A DNA stretch of 41,591 bases. Origin: a virus. The notes under the pieces were generated by a model. That model did not search any database. It saw only the letters and a list, made by a program, of their open reading frames with translations, and was not told the origin of the DNA. Both the position numbers and the translations under genes were made by a program. Positions within the stretch are counted from its first letter, which is position 1, and each line of letters opens with the position of its first letter. Positions 27,723 through 34,756 of this stretch are shown one piece after another. The stretch spans positions 1-41,591 of IMG/VR virus record IMGVR_UViG_3300050821_001464. One strand, given 5' to 3'.

Positions 27723-28158
27723 ACGATGGGTTCAGCGTCTCCTGTTGGCTTTACTTATCGGGTCGGGTTTGGCAGCCGTGTGCAATCTTGCTTATTTACG
27801 GATAGCTCATAGTCGCCCCTCTGGCCAATGGGCTCAGGCTTCTCCTGAGCGTCAGCAGTGGTTTGAACAAGCCCGCCGGCCAGGGAGTGACCCCAAGGGT
27901 GACTGGCACTCTATCCAAAGCTGTTGCGCCGAGGACACGGATGCCTATGAGACGGATGACTTCGAGACTGAGGACGGGGAACTCTACGCCACCATAACAG
28001 GCGGCGGCAATGGCATACCAGCCGGCTCACGCATCCACATCCCGAAAGATAAGATCCTCACGGACCTGGATTTCCTGCGGCGGAATCCTACCGGCCACGG
28101 CTGGGTGTGGATGATCGGGCGAACTGTCTTCTGCTACGTCCTACCGTCTGGAGGTTGA
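27715..28158 (+). CDS. membrane-anchored protein with SCC motif, 147 aa
   Basis: The start at 27715 has GGAGG five bases upstream and overlaps the previous gene. A signal-anchor (VQRLLLALLIGSGLAAVCNL) is followed by a polar region: WFEQARRPGSDPKGDWHSIQ, SCCAEDTDAYETDDFETEDG and then IPKDKIL...VFCYVLPSGG. The WF...RRP...SCC...D...W..VP...C..P plan is a secreted conserved family of Gram-negative bacteria and their phages with unknown function. The cysteines should form disulfides in the periplasm. It is out of place among nucleotide enzymes; an envelope function is possible. Confidence 0.7.
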   Translation: MCERWVQRLLLALLIGSGLAAVCNLAYLRIAHSRPSGQWAQASPERQQWFEQARRPGSDPKGDWHSIQSCCAEDTDAYETDDFETEDGELYATITGGGNGIPAGSRIHIPKDKILTDLDFLRRNPTGHGWVWMIGRTVFCYVLPSGG

Positions 28159-28160
28159 CC

Positions 28161-28526
28161 ATGAAGACCGATGCTAAAGAGCGGAAGGCTACTCCCATGG
28201 CCCGCGGTCTGCTCGACTACTTCCCTGACGCCTTGGCCGCCGTGGCAGAGCTATCCAGGATCGGGAATGAGCAGCACAACCCTGGCCAGCCGATGCACTG
28301 GGCCAGGGAGAAGTCCACCGACCATGCCGACTGCATCATCCGTCACATGGTTGACCGGGGGACGGCGGACACAGATGGTGTGCTTCACTCGACGAAGGTG
28401 GCGTGGCGGGCACTTGCGCAGCTACAGCTTGAATTAGAGGTGCGGCCTCGGCCAGTAGCTTCTCCTCACGAGGATCATATTCACGGCGAGCTTCGGCATT
28501 TCGGTGTGCCTGATGTTGGCGTTTAG
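28161..28526 (+). CDS. dATP/dGTP diphosphohydrolase-like protein (MazZ-related, DUF5664)
   Basis: The protein is 121 residues, with GGAGG six bases before the ATG. It matches the N-terminal all-alpha domain of phage dATP/dGTP diphosphohydrolases: GLLDYFPDALAAVAELSRIG, NEQHNPGQPMHWAREKSTDH, ADCIIRHMVDRGTADTDGVL and STKVAWRALAQLQLELE. The EQH, DHADCIIRH and D..G..H.TKVAWRALA segments correspond to metal- and substrate-binding helices of the MazG-like fold. In Z-DNA phages, MazZ supplies precursors for 2-aminoadenine, but many phages without PurZ also carry this domain. The last 30 residues overlap an opposite gene. Confidence 0.75.
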   Translation: MKTDAKERKATPMARGLLDYFPDALAAVAELSRIGNEQHNPGQPMHWAREKSTDHADCIIRHMVDRGTADTDGVLHSTKVAWRALAQLQLELEVRPRPVASPHEDHIHGELRHFGVPDVGV

Positions 28527-28707
28527 CCTTGCGGTGGAAACGCCACTCCCGAACGGTATGGCTTTCCCAGATCATGATCACGTACCAGATGATGCCGAGG
28601 ATCGCGGCCAGGGGTGGGAGCACGTTCAGAAACGTGCTGAAGATCGCGCCGGCAGCCGCCAGGTCTCCCATCCATCTAGTGGAATGATCGTGCAACCACT
28701 CCCCCAT
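28336..28707 (-). CDS. small membrane protein, second holin candidate
   Basis: The protein is 123 residues. An N-terminal polar helix (GEWLHDHSTRWMGDLAAAGA) leads to one or two hydrophobic segments (FLNVLPPLAAILGIIWYVIM), then a basic cytoplasmic tail (REWRFHRKAKRQHQAHRNAE). One long span plus basic tail fits class II/III holins and other T7-like small lysis proteins. It is the last gene of the leftward tail block, next to tail fibre genes, where T7-like phages keep lysis genes. Its C-terminal half overlaps the end of the rightward dNTP gene by 191 bases, so the two coding ends constrain each other. Confidence 0.6.
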   Translation of the reverse strand: MGEWLHDHSTRWMGDLAAAGAIFSTFLNVLPPLAAILGIIWYVIMIWESHTVREWRFHRKAKRQHQAHRNAEARREYDPREEKLLAEAAPLIQAVAAQVPATPPSSSEAHHLCPPSPGQPCDG

Positions 28708-28711
28708 GACG

Positions 28712-29158
28712 CTAATCCGACGAGGTGCCGTCTGGCAGGGTGATCACCCAGGATGTGATGGCTACCGAGGATCCTTGTACGATGGAGGTCGTGTTTAGGA
28801 TCATGTCGGCCGAGGCCGTCCCCACCGTCCCCTGGATGATCACCGTGCCAGCCCCGTTTAGGGCTCGGTAGTAGCCGGCTGTTCCATTGGCTGCGCAGTT
28901 GTTGTCCGTCCCCACAGCGTTGGCCGTAGCGGTCGCCAGGCCCGTGGTAACGCCATCTACAGCGGTCGGGAATGCTGTTGCCGACAGGGTACAGCCCGAG
29001 GACAAGAGCGTCCCAGTTGCCGCCACTAGGGTACCGCCAGCCGGCGGACTGCCGCTGTAGATATTGATGTGCCCGGCGCCCCCGGTGTTCAGGAGCGCCG
29101 TGATGGCATTGAGGGCGGCAATGGCTGCCGCCATGGAAATTACGGGTGTAGCAGCCAT
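28712..29158 (-). CDS. small tail-associated structural protein, 148 aa
   Basis: The product begins MAATPVISMAAAIAALNAIT and is Ala/Thr/Gly/Val-rich with little charge: AGHINIYSGSPPAGGTLVAA, then TGYYRALNGAGTVIIQGTVG and a final TSWVITLPDGTSSD. The G-x-I-x-I-Y-x-G-x-x-P start, GTAGYYRA middle and SWxxTxP end are a pattern I have seen in phage structural proteins next to tail fibres. It starts one base after the fibre gene stop. The function is not known; a fibre-associated or receptor-binding accessory is likely. Confidence 0.7.
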   Translation of the reverse strand: MAATPVISMAAAIAALNAITALLNTGGAGHINIYSGSPPAGGTLVAATGTLLSSGCTLSATAFPTAVDGVTTGLATATANAVGTDNNCAANGTAGYYRALNGAGTVIIQGTVGTASADMILNTTSIVQGSSVAITSWVITLPDGTSSD

Positions 29159-29159
29159 C

Positions 29160-30578
29160 TCACAAATACCACGTCGTGTTGCTGGCCTTGAAGATGGCCG
29201 TAAAGGTTTGCCCGAGCGCAGCAGTTGTCGGGGCTCCCGCTACACTATTCCCATTGCCACCGATAGTCAAGGCAGTGATCACTTGACTGAAACGGAAGTC
29301 TACTACTTGGCCATCGACCGGGCTGGCCGGCATATTTACTGTCAGGGTGGCCAGGGTGCCGGCTGGATCGATGATCGTGTGGTAGGCGGTGGCCGAGAGC
29401 GTGACGGTCCCTCCCGTAACTGGTTGAGAGTATCCATAGCCGGTGTCGATCCTGGCTTTATCGGTCGTAAGGCTACCAACGACGTGAACTGTTCCCGCAG
29501 CTTGTGGTTCCAATGTTAGGGTTATATTGGTATCGGATCCATTTGCGGCCAAGCGAACAGGATTTCCTGTTGTATTGCTATAGATGTTGAGATAGTTCGC
29601 CGTCGAGCTTCCAGTATTCGTACACTGTATCGTATGGTTTCCACCTTGATCCTGAAAATTCCACGCATTGTCTGTTATGTTTAGCGAAGCTCCTTTGCCG
29701 GACGTCGCAACTCCGGACACAATATAAAAGGCTTCATTGTTATTCCCATCATACCACGATATGTGATAGTTTTTTCCCAACCCAATTGCTCTGCCGCGTC
29801 CGCCAACCAGTGTCAAAGAGTTGTTGGCAAATATGATGCCCTTGTTCCAGGTCGAAGCTCCGGTTTGGAACAAGATCCCGGTGTTAGACGGATTGGTTGG
29901 GGAGCCGCCGTAAGACGCATCTCCACCCGCAGTAAGCTGAATCCCGTAGGTTCCAACATCCAACAGATCCGGGGTTGAAGTCTTGTTGGCCGCCTTGTTC
30001 TTGATCGCTAGCTCCAGGCCATAGCCATATCCGAGCGTGCCTGTTGCTTGGAATTGCAAATCACCATAGAGGGCTCTGGCTGTTTGTGTAGTCGAGCTAT
30101 CGTTTATGACGAATCCTGCAACCCCAATTACGGCCGGATTGGCTGCGCCTCCATCTGAAGCACGGGAGATACCTGTAACCGCCAAGCTTCCTCGATCATC
30201 CAAGACAGCAAATTGACTATCACGTACCGCCCAATTGGCTCCGGTGGCTGCATCGGGGATGATGGTCGTAACACCAACGCGAGTATCGTCTTGTGTGGTA
30301 GCATTGCCGATGAACATGCGGCGTGTGAAACGCCAAACGGAGGCAGACCCATCTACATCTGACCAGAATCCCGTGCCTATCCCGGTATTGGTGACTTCAA
30401 CAGCCACACCTAGAGGGATGGCTACGGCTGCCGCCTTGGTCAGAGCGTCGCCAAGTTCCTTAATAGAAACCAATCGGGCCGGGCCGGCAGACAAGCCAAT
30501 CCTCCCGAGCACGTAGCCCGGTGGAATGGTCATCCGCACGCCACGGATTGTTACGTCAGGTGCGCCTTGAGTGGTCAT
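29160..30578 (-). CDS. tail fibre / receptor-binding protein
   Basis: The protein is 472 residues. The N-terminus (about 1-60) has VTIRGVRMTIPPGYVLGRIG and a short helix, likely the particle-attachment part. The middle is repetitive beta-structure (GTLGYGYGLELAIKNKA, YGIQLTAGGDASYGGSPTNP) as in trimeric fibres. The C-terminus has TYHTIID-like and NMPASPVDGQVVDFRFSQ, ending TFTAIFKASNTTWYL, a common tip domain of phage fibres and esterase-type tail proteins. No peptidase or hydrolase motif is visible. Host recognition is the likely role. Its ATG overlaps the stop of the large ejection protein (ATGA). Confidence 0.75.
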   Translation of the reverse strand: MTTQGAPDVTIRGVRMTIPPGYVLGRIGLSAGPARLVSIKELGDALTKAAAVAIPLGVAVEVTNTGIGTGFWSDVDGSASVWRFTRRMFIGNATTQDDTRVGVTTIIPDAATGANWAVRDSQFAVLDDRGSLAVTGISRASDGGAANPAVIGVAGFVINDSSTTQTARALYGDLQFQATGTLGYGYGLELAIKNKAANKTSTPDLLDVGTYGIQLTAGGDASYGGSPTNPSNTGILFQTGASTWNKGIIFANNSLTLVGGRGRAIGLGKNYHISWYDGNNNEAFYIVSGVATSGKGASLNITDNAWNFQDQGGNHTIQCTNTGSSTANYLNIYSNTTGNPVRLAANGSDTNITLTLEPQAAGTVHVVGSLTTDKARIDTGYGYSQPVTGGTVTLSATAYHTIIDPAGTLATLTVNMPASPVDGQVVDFRFSQVITALTIGGNGNSVAGAPTTAALGQTFTAIFKASNTTWYL

Positions 30579-33500
30579 CCCGGCCTCTTGTACAGATTCG
30601 GGCTCGGCTTGACCTTCTCCATCAGATCCATTTTGTTGTCTTGGATCTGATCAATGAAGCGAACCGGGTTGTTTTGCCTCATTTCGTCAATAGCATTTTT
30701 TCGTGCTTCTTGTATAACTTCTCGAATGTCTCGCGCACGGTCTGCATCTGGCTGCTCTCGGTAGCCCGGTTCCTGGAGAAGCCCTTTAAGCAAGGGTTGG
30801 GCGTAATCGCCGAAGGAATGTGTAAGATCTCGCCACTCTTCGGGCGTGAGTGTGAGGCCGTCAACTGTCTTCTCCATCATGGCCGGCTTGATATCGAGCC
30901 GCTGGACTTCCTTATAGACTTCCTGCAACTGCGGATCAAGGGCGGCCTTTGTGGGCATCAGAAAGTTGAAGCCCTGACGTGGATTGGCGATCGGGTTCCC
31001 GAGCCAATCGAGCTTCTGTGCGAGGCTCTCGCGGCCGAAGCCCCAGGCATTGCCCGGAATCTTGTATTTGAGGGCATCGATCACGCCGTCAACTTGGCGG
31101 GACCAGGGGTCGCGCGCTGCGGCAGCTTGGCCAAGGAGCGAGGGTACAAAGCCGCTGGCCAGGTTCTCACCCTCTCGGATGCCATCGCGCTGGGAGCCGC
31201 TCATGGCGTTGATGAGGTTGACAATCTGCCGCAGACCTGCTTCATCGACGATGTGTCCTACAGCGTGAGCCGCGAGACCCCATGCTTCACCGTACTCTTC
31301 ACCGCGAAGCTTTTTATCTTCATCAGACACGTTGGGACCACCGATGGCTGATTGAAGTGCCCGTCCAGTTTCGGCCAAGGCTGCGCTCCATCCTAGAGCA
31401 ATTGAAACTGAACCCCAGCCATCGAAGCTGTGCCACTCCCCATCCTTCGAAGTCCGAAACGAATTCGGCTGATTAGTGAGCATCCATTGCGTACGCTGGT
31501 CCGGATCGACCGGCCCATTGCCCGTGATGTAGTCCGGCCCTAACACCGCAAATGTAGCGAGGATGCTATGACCTACTACGAGCTTGCCAAATGCTGCACT
31601 CTGCTTGATAGCGCCGTTCTTACCCAGAAGATCGGCCCGGAGGCTCGACGAAAGATACTGGAGGCCAGGGCTGTACTCGATACCCTTCTTCGCGACTACT
31701 ACCGGGACATGGTTGAAGGTCCAGGCCAAGAAGCCGAGGGGGTGATTACGGAAGCCGGCCGCAATTGGCCCTAGCACCTTCCCGAGTGGTGCCGTCAGGC
31801 TCATGTTCTGCGCTACGTCGAGCGCGCTCTTGATGGCAGCCGGGGATGGGTTTGCCACGTAGTCGGCAACACGGGTTGAAAATGTAGAAGATCGGGGCGA
31901 GAACCCGTCCGCAATAGCTCTTCGGTAAGCCTGGACCTTAATCTCTCGCGCATATCCGATGAAACTATGGTAGACGTGGATGCCAGCCACCGCTCGCATA
32001 AACGGTCCACCTCCCGATGGCCAGCCGGGGATAGGGTTGCCCGCTTTATCATAGCGTACCTCTCCGGGTAGTGGCGGCCGGAACCCCGTCCTGGTGCTCT
32101 CCAGCATCGCTTGAAAAGCTTCGGTGTGTCCCGTCATCAGTCCCATGCCGATTTCGCCGAACCGTGCCCGCTCTCCGGGTTGGAATTGTTTCCCAAAAGC
32201 GGCTTCGACAGTGTGGAGAGTAGCATTGAAAAAGGGGACTACAGTTGAGCCTAACCCGTTCCGGATAACACCGGCAACTGCATAACGGAAGTGGCTGAAT
32301 GGGCCGCTCACTAGGCTCTCGCGGTAGAGTTTTTCGTACCATGGGCTGTCCTCTATCTCTTTGGCCTTCTTCAGCTTGGCGCCCTCGCGCACGACCGCGT
32401 TGGTAGCCGGGTTCAGTTCCGATACCCGCTTGGCCCGGGATCGGACTTCCTCGGTGCTCTCGCCGCGGGCCTTATTGAAGGCGTCGAGCGTCTCCTTGTC
32501 CTTCACCTTCTCGCGGAACTCTTTCAGTCCGTCTGACTTGGAGAAGGTGGGCTTCTCGGGCTCTGCTCCTTCGGCTCGGGGCTTGGGCTTAGCCGGCTCC
32601 TTGGCCAGGGGGCGTTGGGTTCCCCGTCCTTCATAGAACTCTTGAGTAACAGCAAGGCTTCGTCCAGCTTCAGCCAGCTTGCCGGTGACGAACTCTTGGA
32701 TAACGCCATGAAGAAGCTCCTGCTCCTGATACTTGATGAGGCTCTGCACATCGTTGCCGGCCACGGCCTGCTGGGCTGCGCTATGCCATTGATGGGCCGT
32801 GTCATGCAGGGCTTGCATCCCCGCCCTGACCTTGCTGTCGTTGTTGAACTTGATACCGATACCATCGGTCACAAGCTCGTGCGCCGGTATCCCGGTAGCC
32901 TGACTGATCGTCTGGACGTGTTCGGCCGGCATCTCCCCAGCCCGAGCGGTAGCGAACCCACCGTTGTCCTCATTAACCTGATCAACCAGGGCGCGCACAT
33001 CCGTCTCGTCATGGATGCCTTTCCACACGTCCGAGCGGATGTTCCCGAGCCTATCGGTCGCAACGCCGTCGTGAGCTCTGGCAGGAGGCGCTGGAGGAGC
33101 CTTTGGGGGCGGGGGCGGCACAGGCGCCCCCTTCTCCTGAAGCGGCTCCACGAGCCTGCTATCGAAGACCACATGGCCGCCTTCGACCTTGATCCCCTGG
33201 ACGCCCACAGCATGGAGCGCCTTCGAGGCGTCCTCGGGCGAACCAAGCTTCTTGGCCAAGGCGTCATAAAGATCCTTGCCGGTCATGTCCTTGCTGAAGT
33301 CGTCTCCGAGGACCGACCGGCCGAGTGCCTTGGCATTCTGGTTCTCTACCGGCTGGCCGGCCTCCAACATGGTGGCTTCGTGGTCGGTGTGAACCCGAAC
33401 CTTGTCCGGTAAAGGAGTAGGCTCACCGGTCAGGAACACCTTATGCCGTGGATCACCACCTACCATCATAGCGGCATCTTTATCCGCCTGCGTGAGCATG

Positions 33501-34756
33501 GCACGATTGTCATTCGGGTAGACTGTCAATTTAGGATTGCCGGTTCCCGGTTTCATTTCAGCATGAAGATCCGCGAGCGGCACGTCTGGTAGCTCGGCAT
33601 GAACCTTGGCAATGTCTACAAACTGATACTTCTCCCTGGCCGCAATCTCGGCAATCTTCTGCTCAACCCGTTGGCGTAATGGAACAGGTTCCGCTTCAGT
33701 CTTGACAAACAAGCCCTTGATGTCACCCCACGTCGGGATAGGGCCGCCGCCCCCAATATCGGAGATCAATCCTTCTCGGGGTTGGATTGCATCATAGTTA
33801 CGGTTGCTAGGAAACGCCGCAGATGGTGGCCTAATTTGCGCCTCCGCAATCTCCTTGGCCGACATGGCTGTACCATCGGCTTTGACATGAACTTCTTGTA
33901 ATTGTGGTCCGATAATTCCTGTATCTCGTGCGCGGTCAAGATTTGGGGCATCTCCGAAACCTCCCGTTACCTTCACTTTTCCAAGCGTGCCGAAGCGGCT
34001 GATCAGGTGCAGCCCTGCTGCCGCCATAGCTCCAGGTGGGCCAATCCCCTCAATCGTAGCCTGGATACCAGGATCCATGACGGCTTCGCCGGCAGTTTCT
34101 CCGATGTCCTCGGGGATTGCTCCTGGAAAGCCGAGGTTGATCGCCTTGCCTGCCAGACCGACACCAGTTGAAACCGTGCCGCGGATAGCATCTGAAGCAA
34201 GACCAAAATAGCCCTCAAGGGTACGAGCACCGGCATAGGTTATGTCCTGTATGGTCTTGTGGAGGGCGTCGGCCAGGGGGCGGTCCTTCATAACGCCCGG
34301 CTCATAGCCCGAGTTCACTTCAATCTCGCGCAACTGCCTGGAGAACTCGCCCTCACCTTCTTTCGCGAAGAAGCGGGTATTGAGATCATCGGCGAACTTC
34401 GTGACGACGTTCTTGTACCAGCTAGTCTCCCGGTTTTGGCTTTCAATCCGCGAGACGGGTTCGATATCGCCCATGTTCGGCTTCGGATCAAACCGCGGAT
34501 CCATGGGATCGTTCGAGGCCGGCTTCGGATCGAAAGCCTTGTCCATCGGATCGGTAGGCAAGGATGAGACAGCGGTAGGCTCCTGACCTTCCTTCGCGCC
34601 CCACCCCCAGTTGGCCAAGTCGGTCTGCGAGTGCGCGTATGGGTCGCGGCCGGCCGGCGCATTGGGGTCAATTGGGGGCTGCATAGAATGCGGCTCTTGC
34701 CGCGGGTCTTCCGGAAAGCCTTGATCGTTCCCTGCGTCTTGCGGGTTAACCGCCAT
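30575..34756 (-). CDS. giant internal virion (DNA ejection) protein, 1393 aa
   Basis: The first 120 residues are disordered and Asp/Pro-rich, with repeated MDPRFDPKP-like words. A hydrophobic region (about 185-265) has several potential membrane or amphipathic helices (GLASDAIRGTVSTGVGLAGK, PGAMAAAGLHLISRFG). A Pro/Glu-rich linker follows near 555 (APVPPPPPKAPPAPPARAHD). The C-terminal half is helical, with PLGFLAWTFNHVPVVVAKKG, ending NLYKRPG. Size, modular order and position next to a hydrolase-bearing protein fit T7 gp16-type ejection proteins that build the DNA channel through the cell envelope. No lytic transglycosylase motif is seen here; the hydrolase is on the neighbouring protein. 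Confidence 0.75.
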   Translation of the reverse strand: MAVNPQDAGNDQGFPEDPRQEPHSMQPPIDPNAPAGRDPYAHSQTDLANWGWGAKEGQEPTAVSSLPTDPMDKAFDPKPASNDPMDPRFDPKPNMGDIEPVSRIESQNRETSWYKNVVTKFADDLNTRFFAKEGEGEFSRQLREIEVNSGYEPGVMKDRPLADALHKTIQDITYAGARTLEGYFGLASDAIRGTVSTGVGLAGKAINLGFPGAIPEDIGETAGEAVMDPGIQATIEGIGPPGAMAAAGLHLISRFGTLGKVKVTGGFGDAPNLDRARDTGIIGPQLQEVHVKADGTAMSAKEIAEAQIRPPSAAFPSNRNYDAIQPREGLISDIGGGGPIPTWGDIKGLFVKTEAEPVPLRQRVEQKIAEIAAREKYQFVDIAKVHAELPDVPLADLHAEMKPGTGNPKLTVYPNDNRAMLTQADKDAAMMVGGDPRHKVFLTGEPTPLPDKVRVHTDHEATMLEAGQPVENQNAKALGRSVLGDDFSKDMTGKDLYDALAKKLGSPEDASKALHAVGVQGIKVEGGHVVFDSRLVEPLQEKGAPVPPPPPKAPPAPPARAHDGVATDRLGNIRSDVWKGIHDETDVRALVDQVNEDNGGFATARAGEMPAEHVQTISQATGIPAHELVTDGIGIKFNNDSKVRAGMQALHDTAHQWHSAAQQAVAGNDVQSLIKYQEQELLHGVIQEFVTGKLAEAGRSLAVTQEFYEGRGTQRPLAKEPAKPKPRAEGAEPEKPTFSKSDGLKEFREKVKDKETLDAFNKARGESTEEVRSRAKRVSELNPATNAVVREGAKLKKAKEIEDSPWYEKLYRESLVSGPFSHFRYAVAGVIRNGLGSTVVPFFNATLHTVEAAFGKQFQPGERARFGEIGMGLMTGHTEAFQAMLESTRTGFRPPLPGEVRYDKAGNPIPGWPSGGGPFMRAVAGIHVYHSFIGYAREIKVQAYRRAIADGFSPRSSTFSTRVADYVANPSPAAIKSALDVAQNMSLTAPLGKVLGPIAAGFRNHPLGFLAWTFNHVPVVVAKKGIEYSPGLQYLSSSLRADLLGKNGAIKQSAAFGKLVVGHSILATFAVLGPDYITGNGPVDPDQRTQWMLTNQPNSFRTSKDGEWHSFDGWGSVSIALGWSAALAETGRALQSAIGGPNVSDEDKKLRGEEYGEAWGLAAHAVGHIVDEAGLRQIVNLINAMSGSQRDGIREGENLASGFVPSLLGQAAAARDPWSRQVDGVIDALKYKIPGNAWGFGRESLAQKLDWLGNPIANPRQGFNFLMPTKAALDPQLQEVYKEVQRLDIKPAMMEKTVDGLTLTPEEWRDLTHSFGDYAQPLLKGLLQEPGYREQPDADRARDIREVIQEARKNAIDEMRQNNPVRFIDQIQDNKMDLMEKVKPSPNLYKRPG

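Noticed and set aside
30521-33412. Rightward open frames of 276 and 265 codons (30521-31351 and 32615-33412)
   Set aside because: Both are antisense to the 1393-residue ejection protein and have no ribosome binding site coupling or recognisable domain.
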